A stretch of 63,863 nucleotides of DNA, taken from SM23-32 sp964434535 (GTDB lineage Bacteria; Planctomycetota; Brocadiia; SM23-32). Positions within the stretch are counted from its first letter, which is position 1. Every line of letters begins with the position of its first letter. Where the stretch lies: positions 1 through 63,863 of the forward strand of contig CAYSWA010000012.1 of NCBI GenBank assembly GCA_964434535.1, in the 5' to 3' direction. The notes under the pieces are model-generated. The model ran no database searches and was not told the DNA's origin. It saw nothing but the letters and a program-made list of their open reading frames with translations. Positions 1 to 12,731 of this stretch are shown here, one piece after another. Both the position numbers and the translations under genes were made by a program.

Positions 1-4
1 AATG

Positions 5-200
5 GTCATGCTGAGCGCCGCTTTGGGCTTGCGGCGCGAAGCATCTCCGACCGGAGGCGTTGCATTGACGGAGGATGCTGCTCGCGGCGAGGGATGCGCT
101 TGGGCCGACGGGCAGGGACTCGCCGCGAGCGCATCGGTCCGGCACATTGCGGTTCGTGGTCGGGGGTCCTTCGCCCCGCCGGAGCGGGGCTCAGGATGAC
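5..200. repeat. Nested imperfect palindrome, MITE-like intergenic element
   Basis: The outer arms are related in inverted orientation: GTCATGCTGAGC at 5-16 against GCTCAGGATGAC at 189-200. Each arm folds on itself: GCGCCGC 15-21 with GCGGCGC 31-37, and GCCCCGC 173-179 with GCGGGGC 184-190. Inside, CCGACC (47-52) pairs with GGTCGG (158-163), and a perfect 12-bp inverted repeat (80-91 with 119-130) is extended by GATGC (74-78) and GCATC (131-135). I see no convincing reading frame. The GTCATGCTGAGC / GCTCAGGATGAC end motif resembles dispersed intergenic repeats common in large environmental genomes (recalled, not searched). It could be a non-autonomous mobile element or a structured transcript upstream of the NqrF-like gene. 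Confidence 0.7.
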
Positions 201-248
201 GCCGAATGGCGAGCCCGCTGAGCTCACCGCGCAGTAGGGAGGAGCGAC

Positions 249-1349
249 GTGGCTGAGGTGGCCGTGGCCGTCCTGGTCATCGTCGCGCTCTCGGGCGCGC
301 TGGCCGTGTTGCTGATCGTGGCCGACGCGCTGCTGCTGACCTACGGCGAGTGCACCATAACCATCAACGAGGAGGAGGACCGCCCCGTCGAGGGCGGCCG
401 CTCCCTGCTGGCCAGCTTGATGGAGGAGGGCATCTTCATCCCGTCGGCCTGCGGCGGCCGGGGCTCCTGCGGGCTCTGCAAGGTGAAGGTCAGCGAGGGC
501 GGCGGCCCGCTGCTGCCCACCGAGGCGCCCCACCTGACCAGGGAGGAGATCGAGGGGGGCGTGCGTCTGTCCTGCCAGCTCAAGGTGCGCAACGACATGC
601 GCATCGCGCTGCCGGAGGAGATACTGAGCCTCCGCGAGTACGCCTGCGAGGTCGAGGAGCTGAGGGACCTGAACTACGACACCCGCCTGGTGCGCCTGAA
701 GCTGGTCGAGCCGCCGCAGATCGAGTTCAAGCCGGGCCAGTACATCCAGCTCGAGACGCCGCCCTACGGCAAGACGCCCGAGCCGGTCTACCGCGCCTAC
801 TCGGTCGCCTCGCCCGCGAGCCTGCGCGACGCCATCGAGCTGATCATCCGCCGCGTGCCGAACGGCATCTGCACCACCTACGTCTTCGAGGTCATGGCCG
901 AGGGCGACGAGGCGACCATCAACGGGCCCTACGGCGAGTTCTACCTGCGGGACACCGACGCCGAGATCATCCTGATCGGCGGCGGCTCAGGCATCGCGCC
1001 CATCCGCTCGATCCTGTTCCAGATGGCCGAGGAGGGGAGCGAGCGGAAGGCGACCTTCTACTACGGGGCCAACGAGGTGCGTGACCTCTACCTGGTGGAG
1101 GAGATGCGCGAGTTCGAGCGCAAGATAGCCGAGTTCACCTACGTGCCCGCCGTCGCCCGGCCCGCCGAGGACGAGCAGTGGGACGGCGAGACCGGCCTGG
1201 TGACCGAGGCGATCGACCGGCACGTCGAGGACTGCTCGACCCAGGAGGTCTACCTCTGCGGCGCGCCGGCCATGATCGACGCCGCCGTCGAGCTGCTCGC
1301 CCCGAAGGGCCTGACCGAGGAGCGCACCTTCTACGACAAGTTCGCTTGA
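249..1349 (+). CDS. NqrF-like 2Fe-2S/FAD NADH oxidoreductase
   Basis: This 366-aa flavoprotein has an N-terminal membrane helix (about residues 5-30), a plant-type ferredoxin domain, and a ferredoxin-NADP reductase-like FAD/NAD domain. The 2Fe-2S ligands are C68, C74, C77 and C109. The FAD motif RAYS is at 182-185, a glycine-rich NAD-binding stretch IGGGSGIAP lies near 243-251, and the C-terminal CGAP motif is near 338. Order, anchor and length match subunit F of Na+-translocating NADH:quinone reductase, which passes electrons from NADH to the membrane subunits. No nqrA-E genes lie in the window, so it may be a stand-alone reductase. The next gene starts 26 nt downstream and is probably co-transcribed. 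Confidence 0.88.
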   Translation: MAEVAVAVLVIVALSGALAVLLIVADALLLTYGECTITINEEEDRPVEGGRSLLASLMEEGIFIPSACGGRGSCGLCKVKVSEGGGPLLPTEAPHLTREEIEGGVRLSCQLKVRNDMRIALPEEILSLREYACEVEELRDLNYDTRLVRLKLVEPPQIEFKPGQYIQLETPPYGKTPEPVYRAYSVASPASLRDAIELIIRRVPNGICTTYVFEVMAEGDEATINGPYGEFYLRDTDAEIILIGGGSGIAPIRSILFQMAEEGSERKATFYYGANEVRDLYLVEEMREFERKIAEFTYVPAVARPAEDEQWDGETGLVTEAIDRHVEDCSTQEVYLCGAPAMIDAAVELLAPKGLTEERTFYDKFA

Positions 1350-1375
1350 CCGTCCCCACAGGGAGACCCGCAGCC

Positions 1376-1831
1376 ATGAAGGAATCCCCCGAACTGCACG
1401 CCGTCGAGCAGCGCATGCAGCCCGGTTCCATCACCCGGGACGGTTTCCTGGGGGACGAGACGCGCCCGCTGGGGCAGATCCTGGAAGAGGACGCCGAGCA
1501 GGTGCGCCGCCTCGGCCTGACGCACGGCCAGATCGCCCGCCGCATGGAGCATTTCACCGAGGAGGGCCGTGGCGGTCTCGGCACCACGGTAGTGGTCGAT
1601 GAGGACTACGAAGTGCGGGTCGAGACGGTGCGCGGGATGCTGCCCTGCCCCTGGGGGCACGCCGGCGTCTACCCGAAGGTCAACGTCTGGCTGAAGAACC
1701 GCGCCAACGGCGAGGAGCTGATGTGGACGGCGCTGAACATCCACATGATCGGCGAGCACGGGTTCTACGAGGGGCGGGGCGGCGGGTTCCGCATCGACCC
1801 CGCCCGGGCTAAACGCGCCCTGGGCCTGTGA
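1376..1831 (+). CDS. Unrecognised 151-aa soluble protein
   Basis: I do not recognise this family. The ATG at 1376 follows a GGGAGA ribosome-binding site and lies 26 nt after the NqrF-like gene. The product has no signal peptide or membrane segment. It contains compact ordered motifs such as GFLGD near residue 20, RRLGLTH near 45, LPCPWG near 90 and NIHMIGEHGFYEGRGG near 123-138, which look like a conserved globular domain rather than a chance frame. Two His residues and a Glu in the last motif could bind metal or a nucleotide, but this is speculation. Position suggests a partner of the flavoprotein. Confidence 0.75.
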   Translation: MKESPELHAVEQRMQPGSITRDGFLGDETRPLGQILEEDAEQVRRLGLTHGQIARRMEHFTEEGRGGLGTTVVVDEDYEVRVETVRGMLPCPWGHAGVYPKVNVWLKNRANGEELMWTALNIHMIGEHGFYEGRGGGFRIDPARAKRALGL

Positions 1832-1838
1832 GGGGAGC

Positions 1839-1867
1839 TTGCCCGGCGCGTGGCGAGGTGCTATAAG
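1839..1867 (+). promoter_or_regulatory. Sigma-70-type promoter for pdhABC
   Basis: TTGCCC at 1839-1844 and TATAAG at 1862-1867 are separated by 17 nt. The predicted start of transcription near 1874 leaves a leader of about 113 nt before pdhA, long enough for regulation, but I see no recognisable riboswitch. Confidence 0.55.
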
Positions 1868-1987
1868 GGACGGTAGAGGGCGCGCGGGGCCGGGGCGGGC
1901 CTCGCGACCATCTCAGGGAGCCGACGGGGCAGCTACAGCGGCGCCGCGCGCCGCCCGTGCGCCAGACTGACTTGGGGAGCCACCGCC

Positions 1988-2980
1988 ATGAACAAAGCCG
2001 AACTGATGGAAGTCTACTACCAGATGAAACTGGTCCGCGCGTTCGAGACGCGCGTGGCCGAGGAATACACCAGGGGCAACGTGGCCGGCTTCTGCCACCT
2101 CTACAGCGGTGAGGAGGCCGTCGCCGTCGGCGCGATGTGGCACCTGCGCGACGAGGATTACGCCATCGGCGCCTACCGCGACCATGCCTACTACCTGGTG
2201 CGCGGCGGCAGCCCCAGGAAGTGCATGGCCGAGCTGTTCGGCCACCAGGAGGGCTGCTGCCAGGGCAAGGGCGGCTCGATGCACCTGTTCGACTGGGACA
2301 TCAACTTCCTGGGCGGCTACGCCATCGTCGCCGGCATGTGCCCGCTGGCGGTCGGGCTCGGGCTCTCGATCCGCTACCGGGAGGAGGACCGCGTGGTGCT
2401 CTGCTTCTTCGGCGACGGGGCCACCAACCAGGGCGTCTACCACGAGGCCCTCAACATGGCATCGCTCTACAAGCTGCCGATCGTCTGGGTCTGCGAGAAC
2501 AACTACTACGCCATCGGCAGCAGCGTGCCCCGCTCCAGCGCCCGGGAGAGCATGGCCCGCAAGGCCAAGGCCCATGCCATGGCGACCTACAGCGTGGACG
2601 GCATGGACTTCTTCAAGATGCAGTCGGTCGCCGAGCGCGCCATCGGCCGCGCCCGCTCGGGCGAGGGGCCGATGTTCATCGAGGCCAAGTGCTACCGCTA
2701 CCGGGGCCACTCCATGTCCGACCCGGCCACCTACCGCACCAAGGCCGAGGTCGAGTACTGGAAGAAGCGCGACCCGATCCCCAAGATGAAGGCGATCATC
2801 AAGCACGACTTCGAGGTCGGCGACGAGGAGTTCGACGAGGTGGACCAGAGGATCCGGCAGGAACTCCAGGAGGCCGTCGAGTTCGCCGAGGCCGGCTCGG
2901 AGCTGCCGCCCGAGCGGGCGCTAAAGGACGTCTACGTCGAGTCCGAACTCGTGCGGGGGTTGGGCAAATGGCTGAGCTGA
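1988..2980 (+). CDS. pdhA: Pyruvate dehydrogenase E1 component, alpha subunit
   Basis: The 330-aa protein is the thiamine-diphosphate-binding alpha chain of a heterotetrameric 2-oxoacid dehydrogenase E1, decarboxylating pyruvate for transfer to lipoyl-E2. The ThDP/Mg motif runs from GDGATNQG (about residue 142) to the CENN motif about 30 residues later. The phosphorylation-loop-like RYRGHSMSDP stretch lies near 238-247. N-terminal YSGEEAVAVG and the acidic C-terminus fit the family. The pdhB start lies inside its last codons, implying translational coupling. Branched-chain or acetoin E1 alpha is possible, but the adjacent beta subunit and E2 make pyruvate the most likely substrate. Confidence 0.9.
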   Translation: MNKAELMEVYYQMKLVRAFETRVAEEYTRGNVAGFCHLYSGEEAVAVGAMWHLRDEDYAIGAYRDHAYYLVRGGSPRKCMAELFGHQEGCCQGKGGSMHLFDWDINFLGGYAIVAGMCPLAVGLGLSIRYREEDRVVLCFFGDGATNQGVYHEALNMASLYKLPIVWVCENNYYAIGSSVPRSSARESMARKAKAHAMATYSVDGMDFFKMQSVAERAIGRARSGEGPMFIEAKCYRYRGHSMSDPATYRTKAEVEYWKKRDPIPKMKAIIKHDFEVGDEEFDEVDQRIRQELQEAVEFAEAGSELPPERALKDVYVESELVRGLGKWLS

Positions 2981-3945
2981 CCTACCGGGAGGCGCTGAAC
3001 CAGGCCCTGCACGAGGAGATGGCCCGCGACGAGTCCGTCATCGTCTTCGGCGAGGACGTGGCCCTCTACGAGGGCTCCTTCAAGGTCACCAAGGGGCTGC
3101 TGGGGGCCTTCGGCGAGGACCGCGTGCTCGACACGCCGATCTCCGAGGCGGCCATCGTCGGCATGGCCACCGGGGCGGCCATGGCCGGCCTGCGGCCGGT
3201 GCCGGAGCTGATGACCGTCAACTTCGCCTACCTGGCCATGGACCAGATCATCAACCACCTCTCGCTGATGCGCTACATGTTCGGCGGCCAGGTGACGCTG
3301 CCGGTCACCATCCGCATGCCCGGCGGCGGGGGGCATCAGCTCGCCGCCCAGCACTCCAACAGCCTGGAGGCGTTCTTCGTGCACGCGCCCGGCCTGATCG
3401 TCGTCTGCCCCTCAACGCCCGCCAGCGCCAAGGGCCTGCTGAAGGCCGCCATCCGGGACGACAACCCCGTCATCTTCCTCGAGCACGAGGGGCTCTACAA
3501 CATCAAGGGCGAGGTGGCCGAGGAGATGGAGCCCTGGACGATCGGCGAGGCCCGGGTGGCCCGCGAGGGCGAAGACGTGACCGTCGTCGCCTACGGCGGC
3601 ATGGCCTACGTGGCCGGCGAGGCGGCCGAGCGGCTCGCCCAGGAGGGCGTCGAGGCCGAGGTGATCGACCTGCTCAGCCTCCGGCCATGGGACGCCGAGG
3701 CGGTGGTGAACTCCGTGGCGAAGACGCACCGGGCCGTGGTGGTCTCGGAGACGCCGCCGGCCTGCGGGATAGCATCGGAGCTGGCCGCGAACATCTCCGA
3801 GGGGGCCTTCGACGAGCTGGACGCGCCGGTCGCGCGCGTCTCCCGGCTCGATTGCCCGCTGCCCTACGCGCGCGAGCTGGAGCAGCACTGCATCCCCCAC
3901 GCCGACGACGTGATCGAGGCCGTCAACAGGCTGCTCGGGCGCTGA
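2968..3945 (+). CDS. pdhB: Pyruvate dehydrogenase E1 component, beta subunit
   Basis: This 325-aa subunit starts at ATG 2968, overlapping pdhA by 13 nt; the resulting N-terminus MAELTYREALNQAL is typical of E1 beta. Family features are GEDVALYEGSFKVTKGL (about 19-36), DTPISEAAIVG, the central GGGGHQLAAQHSNSLEAFF segment that contacts ThDP, and a C-terminal transketolase domain with a Rossmann-like core. It completes the alpha2beta2 E1. The frame stays open upstream, but that extension is the antisense-like shadow of pdhA and lacks the family N-terminus. Confidence 0.9.
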   Translation: MAELTYREALNQALHEEMARDESVIVFGEDVALYEGSFKVTKGLLGAFGEDRVLDTPISEAAIVGMATGAAMAGLRPVPELMTVNFAYLAMDQIINHLSLMRYMFGGQVTLPVTIRMPGGGGHQLAAQHSNSLEAFFVHAPGLIVVCPSTPASAKGLLKAAIRDDNPVIFLEHEGLYNIKGEVAEEMEPWTIGEARVAREGEDVTVVAYGGMAYVAGEAAERLAQEGVEAEVIDLLSLRPWDAEAVVNSVAKTHRAVVVSETPPACGIASELAANISEGAFDELDAPVARVSRLDCPLPYARELEQHCIPHADDVIEAVNRLLGR

Positions 3946-3987
3946 GGGACGTCCACAGAACCGGAAGATCGCAGCGAGGAGGCCGAC

Positions 3988-5331
3988 GTGTACGAGGTGA
4001 CCATGCCGAAGCTCTCCGACAGCATGGAGGAGGGCAAGATCGTCGAATGGAAGGTCGAGGAGGGGGCCGAGGTGCGCGCCGGCGACGTGCTGGCCCAGGT
4101 CGAGTCCGACAAGGCCGTCATGGACCTGGAGTGCTTCCGCGACGGGACCGTGGTCGAGATACTCAAAGGGGACGGCGCCGAGGTGCCGGTGGGCGAGCTG
4201 ATCGCGCGCATCCGTGAGGAGGGCGAGGAAGAGGCCGAAGCTCCCGCCGAGGCCGAAGCCGAGGAAGAGGTCGAGGAACAAGAGGAAGCCGAGGAGGAGG
4301 CGCCCGAGGAGGCAGAGGCGCCGGAAGCCGAGGCCGAGGAGGAGGAAGAAGAAGAGGCCGAGGCGAAACCCCGCGCCCGCGAGCGCCGCCGGCCGATCGC
4401 CCCGGCCGAGAAGCCGGCCATCCCGCGCAAGCGGGTGGCCATCTCGCCCTACGCCGCCAAGATCGCCGAGCAGAAGGACATCGACTACACCGACATCCAG
4501 GGCACCGGCCCGGGCGGGCGCATCATCGCCGACGACATCGAACGTGCCGCCAAAGAGCGGACCGGCGAGCAGGTCGAGGAGAAGGCCCCCGAGAAGCCGC
4601 GCGAGCCGACGCCCGCCGACGAGGAACTGCCCCCCCTCGAGCTGGAGGAGGGCGAGGCCGAGGTCGAGGAGGCCCCCTTCCGGCTCAAGACCCAGGCACG
4701 CCGCGTGATGGCCTCCCAGCACGTCATCCCGCACTTCTACGTCACCCGCGGCGTCGACGCCACCGAGCTGCTCGCGCGCAAGGACGAGGTCAAGGAGCGC
4801 TACGGGGCGACCGTCACCCACCTGGTGATCCTGGCCTGCCTGCGGGCGCTGAAGCAGCACCCCGAGATCAACCGCAGCTACGATCGCGGCCGGATCATCA
4901 AGTGGAACGGCGTGAACATGGGCATCGCTGTCGACACCGATCAGGGGCTCACCGTCGCCGTGCTCCACGACGCGCAGGACCTCTGCCTTGAGGAGCTGGC
5001 CGAGCGTTCGGGCGAGCTGGTCGAGCGGGCCCGCGCCGGGAAGCTCAACGCCAGGGAGCGCAGCCACGCCACCTTCACCGTCACCAACCTCGGCATGCTC
5101 GACGTGGAGCACTTCGAGCCGATCATCAACCCGCCCTCGTCGGTCACGCTTGCCGTCGCCTCGGCGCTGCCGGCGCCGGTGGTGCGCGAGGAGACGATCC
5201 GCATCGGGCGGGTGATGAAGCTGACGGCGGCCTGCGATCACCGCATCGTGGAGGGGGCGGCGGCGGCGCGGTTCCTCTCCGACGTGCGCGCGCTGCTGGA
5301 GTCGCCGGACGATCTGCTGGAGGGCCGGTAG
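3988..5331 (+). CDS. pdhC: Dihydrolipoamide acetyltransferase E2
   Basis: This 447-aa protein begins at a GTG preceded by GAGGAGG. An N-terminal lipoyl domain carries the lipoylated lysine K42 in ESDKAVMD. A very glutamate-rich linker follows (about 72-125), then a peripheral subunit-binding domain (RVAISPYAAKIAEQ, with GTGPGGRI) and a CoA-dependent acyltransferase domain from about 230. The active-site motif reads H418-R-I-V-E422-G, whereas the family usually has Asp at the fifth position. It accepts the acetyl group from E1 and transfers it to CoA. No E3 gene adjoins; the closest candidate is the flavoprotein at 19822. Confidence 0.88.
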   Translation: MYEVTMPKLSDSMEEGKIVEWKVEEGAEVRAGDVLAQVESDKAVMDLECFRDGTVVEILKGDGAEVPVGELIARIREEGEEEAEAPAEAEAEEEVEEQEEAEEEAPEEAEAPEAEAEEEEEEEAEAKPRARERRRPIAPAEKPAIPRKRVAISPYAAKIAEQKDIDYTDIQGTGPGGRIIADDIERAAKERTGEQVEEKAPEKPREPTPADEELPPLELEEGEAEVEEAPFRLKTQARRVMASQHVIPHFYVTRGVDATELLARKDEVKERYGATVTHLVILACLRALKQHPEINRSYDRGRIIKWNGVNMGIAVDTDQGLTVAVLHDAQDLCLEELAERSGELVERARAGKLNARERSHATFTVTNLGMLDVEHFEPIINPPSSVTLAVASALPAPVVREETIRIGRVMKLTAACDHRIVEGAAAARFLSDVRALLESPDDLLEGR

Positions 5332-5382
5332 GGGGCCGCAGGGGGCTTCCCGGCGATAGCGGTGAACTTCGGCGCGAGAAGC

Positions 5383-5412
5383 TGGACAAAAGCGGTAGGA
5401 TTTGTGTATTTA
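5383..5412 (+). promoter_or_regulatory. Weak candidate promoter for the metal efflux operon
   Basis: TGGACA at 5383-5388 and TATTTA at 5407-5412 are 18 nt apart, in the only stretch of lower GC between pdhC and the efflux genes. The match is modest. I see no clear MerR-type dyad. Confidence 0.3.
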
Positions 5413-5426
5413 TCTCCGGAGCCCGG

Positions 5427-6728
5427 ATGCTTCGACTGCCGATACTCGCAGCGTGCCTGGCGCTGGCGGCGGCCGGGGCCGAACCCGCCCGCCCGCAAGA
5501 TAGCTTCGCCCTGCCCGAGGCGCCGGCCCTGGGCGACTACCTGACCTACGCGGCGCTGCACAGCCCGGGCCTGGAGGCCGCCTATCAGCGCTGGCAGGCG
5601 GCGCGCGAGCGCGTCCCCCAGGCCGAGGCGCTGCCCGACCCCCGCCTCAGCTACCGCTACTACATCGAGGAGGTCGAGACGCGCGTCGGCCCGCAGCAGC
5701 AGGCCGTCGGCCTCTCGCAGAGCTTCCCCTGGTTCGGCAAGCTCAGGCTGCGCGGCGAGGTCGCCTCGGAGGAGGCCGAGGCCGCCCGGCAGCGCTTCGA
5801 GGCCGCCCGGCTCAAGCTCGCCCACGAGGTGACGGCGGCCTATGCCGACTACCATTACCTGGGGCGCGCCCTCGGCGTCGTCGAGCGCACGCGCGAGCTG
5901 ATGCGCCAGCTCGAGCAGGTCGCCCGCACGCGCTACAGGTCGGCCGCCGTCTCGCACGCGGAGGTCATCCGCGCGCAGGTCGAGCTGGGCAAGCTCGAGG
6001 ACCGGTTGCGCGAGCTGGAAGCGCTGCGGCCGGCAGCGGTGGCCCGGCTCAACGCCGCCATCGGCCGGCCCGCGGGTGAGCCGTTGCCGTGGCCGGAGGG
6101 GGTGCCGCAGGCGGCCCCGGCAGCGGACGAAGCGCAGTTGCTCTCCCTTCTGCGGGAGGCGAACCCGGAGCTGGCCGCCATGGCGCACCTGATCGCCCGC
6201 GAGGAGAGGGCCGTCAAGCTGGCCGGCAGGGACTTCTACCCCGACTTCACCTTCGGGCTCGACTACATCGACACGGGCCCGGCCCGCATGGGCAGCCCCT
6301 CCGACAGCGGCAAGGACCCCGTCATCGCCATGGTCTCGATCAACCTGCCCATCTGGCGGGGCAAGTACAGGGCCGCAGAGCGCGAGGCCCGCGCCAGGCG
6401 CCGGGCGGCGGCCCTCGCCCTCCAGGACCGCCAGAACGCCCTCGGCGCCGCTGCGCGGATGGCCCTGTTCGAATACCGGGACGCCGAACGCAAGATCGAC
6501 CTCTACCGCGACACGCTGGTGCCGAAGGCGCGCCAGTCGCTGCGGGCCACGGAGACGGCCTTCCGGGGCGGCGCGGCGAGCTTCTTCGACCTGGTCGACG
6601 CCGAGCGGGCGCTGCTGGAGTTCGAGCTCGCCTACGAGCGGGCGCTGGCCGACCGCGTGAGGCGCCTGGCGGAGCTGGAGATGCTGGTCGGGCGTTCCCT
6701 GGCAGCGCAGGAGGAGACAGGCGAATGA
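5427..6728 (+). CDS. cusC: TolC/CusC-type outer membrane efflux protein
   Basis: The 433-aa protein has a signal peptide (residues 1 to about 20, hydrophobic, AAAGAEPARPQ cleavage region) and the paired coiled-coil repeats of outer membrane factors: long helical arrays at about 70-230 and 290-430. The motifs VGLSQSFPWFGKLRLRG and MVSINLPIW are typical of the CusC/CzcC branch. It forms the outer membrane duct of a tripartite pump. The stop overlaps the next start as ATGA, and the neighbours are the matching adaptor and RND pump, so the substrate is probably a transition metal such as Cu+/Ag+. Confidence 0.87.
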   Translation: MLRLPILAACLALAAAGAEPARPQDSFALPEAPALGDYLTYAALHSPGLEAAYQRWQAARERVPQAEALPDPRLSYRYYIEEVETRVGPQQQAVGLSQSFPWFGKLRLRGEVASEEAEAARQRFEAARLKLAHEVTAAYADYHYLGRALGVVERTRELMRQLEQVARTRYRSAAVSHAEVIRAQVELGKLEDRLRELEALRPAAVARLNAAIGRPAGEPLPWPEGVPQAAPAADEAQLLSLLREANPELAAMAHLIAREERAVKLAGRDFYPDFTFGLDYIDTGPARMGSPSDSGKDPVIAMVSINLPIWRGKYRAAEREARARRRAAALALQDRQNALGAAARMALFEYRDAERKIDLYRDTLVPKARQSLRATETAFRGGAASFFDLVDAERALLEFELAYERALADRVRRLAELEMLVGRSLAAQEETGE

Positions 6729-8750
6729 GCGCCGTCGGATCGGTGTTGAGGTGGCTGGGGCGTCACGTGGTGCTGCTGGTGGCCCTGCTGGCGGCGGTCC
6801 TGGTCGGCTACGGGCTGCGCGCCGGACTGGCGCCCCATGCGCCGGCTGCGCCCGCCGTCGCCGAGGCCGAGGCGAAAGCGGCGGGCGAGGACGAGATCGC
6901 CTTCTGGACCTGCTCGATGCACCCCCAGATCAAGCAGCCCGGCCCCGGGCAGTGCCCGATCTGCGCCATGGAGCTGATCCCCGTCCGCCGGGAGGCCGAG
7001 GATGTGGGGCCTCGCGCGTTCCGCACCGGCCCGGCGGCTTTGAAGCTGATGGAGATCGAGACGGCGCCGGTCGAGCGCCGCTTCGTGAGCGTGCCCGTGC
7101 GCCTGGTCGGCAAGGTCACCTACGACGAGACGCGCCTGGCCTACATCACCGCGTGGTTCCCCGGCCGGCTGGACCGCCTGTTCGTCGACTACACGGGCAT
7201 CCCGGTCCGGCGGGGCGACCACATGGTCGAGATCTACAGCCCCGAGCTGCTCGCCGCGCAGGAGGAGCTGATCCAGGCCATCAGGGGCGCCGGCGAGCTG
7301 GAGGCGAGCGACATGCCGCTGATGCGCGAGACGGCCCGCAAGACCGCAGAGGCCGCCCGCGAGAAGCTCCGCCTCTGGGGCCTGACCCCCGAGCAGATCG
7401 CCCGCATCCTGGAGCGCGGCGAGGTGAGCGACCACATGACCGTCTACGCCCCGATCGGCGGCATCGTGGTCCACATGAACGCGCGGGAGGGCATGTACGT
7501 GCAGACCGGCACGCGGCTCTACACCATCGCCGACCTCTCCCACCTGTGGCTGGAGCTCGACGCCTACGAGTCGGACCTGCCCTGGCTGCGCTACGGGCAG
7601 CCGGTGGAGGTCGGCACGGACGCCTACCCGGGCGAGACATTCGATGGCTGGATCGCGTTCATCTCGCCCGTGGTCGACGAGCGGACGCGCACGGTGAAGG
7701 TGCGCGTCAACGTGCCGAACCCCGAGGGCAAGCTCAAGCCCGACATGTTCGTGCGCGGCGTGGTGCGCGCGACTGTCGCGGAGGGCGGCCGCGTGGCCGA
7801 GCCGGAGCTGATGGGCAAGTGGATCTGCCCCATGCACCCCGAGGTGGTCAGGGACGAGCCGGGCGAGTGCGACGTCTGTGGGATGGACCTGGTCACGCCG
7901 GAGTCGCTCGGCTACGTCAGCGCCGAGGCGCAGGCCGAGGAGGCGCCGCTGGTCATACCCGACTCGGCGCCGCTGGTGACGGGCAAGCGGGCGGTGGTCT
8001 ACGTCGCGGCGCCGGGGGCGGAGAAGCCGACCTTCGAGGGGCGCGAGATCGTGCTCGGGCCGCGCGCGGGGGACTTCTACGTGGTGCGCCACGGCCTGCG
8101 CGAGGGGGAGCGGGTCGTCACGCACGGGGCCTTCAAGATCGACAGCGCCCTCCAGATCCAGGCGAAGCAGAGCATGATGATGCCCGCGGGCGGCGTGAGC
8201 CCGGTCGGCCATCACCATGGCGCGCCGCCTGTGCCGCCCGCGCCGCCCGCCGCTCCGGCCGTGCCCCCGCCGGCGCAGGAGGAGGCGCCGCCCGATTTCC
8301 GCATGCAGTTCGGGCGCGTGCTGGACGCCTACCTGGGGGTGGCCCTTGCGCTGGCCGCCGACGATGCGGCGCAAGCCGAGCAGGCCGCCGAGGCGGCCCG
8401 CGAAGCGCTCGCGGACGTGGACATGGCCCTGCTCGGCCACGAGGAGCACGTGGCCTGGATGCGGATGCTGCCCGAGCTGCGCGAGGGCCTGGATGCCCTG
8501 TCCGAGGCCGAGGGCCTGGCCGCCATGCGCGATGCCCTGGAGCCGCCGTCGAAGGCGCTGGCGGAGGCGATCGAGCGCTTCGGCGTGGAGCCCGCCCGGG
8601 CGGTCTACGTGATCCGCTGCCCGATGGCCTCCGGCGGGCGGGGCGCCGTCTGGCTCCAGCTCGACCGGCAGGTGCGCAACCCCTACTTCGGCGCCGAGAT
8701 GCTGCTCTGCGGCGAGGTGCAGGAGGTCATCCAGCCGGGGGGGAACGCGC

Positions 8751-8758
<8 letters not shown>
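6725..8758 (+). CDS. cusB: CusB-like periplasmic adaptor with two heavy-metal-binding domains and C-terminal DUF3347
   Basis: The 677-aa adaptor has one N-terminal membrane helix (about 10-35) and two short heavy-metal-binding motifs of the WxCxMHP...CxxCxM type, near residues 59-83 and 365-390. A barrel-sandwich hybrid and beta-barrel typical of membrane fusion proteins lies between them. A His/Pro-rich linker near 495-525 leads into a DUF3347-like domain with CPMA, NPYFG and LLCGEV signatures. It links the outer membrane duct to the RND pump and probably delivers metal to it. It overlaps the previous gene by 4 nt and the next by 8 nt. Confidence 0.88.
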
Positions 8759-12713
<3,955 letters not shown>

Positions 12714-12731
12714 GCGCAGGTTGAGGAGGGC

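Noticed and set aside
249..1349. Part of a complete Nqr complex or phenol/methane monooxygenase reductase
   Set aside because: No nqrA-E or oxygenase subunits occur nearby. The N-terminal helix favours NqrF over soluble oxygenase reductases, but a full complex is not supported.
3412..5241. Very long open frame antisense to pdhB/pdhC (also many others, e.g. antisense to cusB/cusA and ppdK)
   Set aside because: In DNA this GC-rich, the antisense of real genes stays open. The products are His/Leu/Gly/Arg-rich low-complexity sequences with no family motif, while the sense proteins are well conserved.
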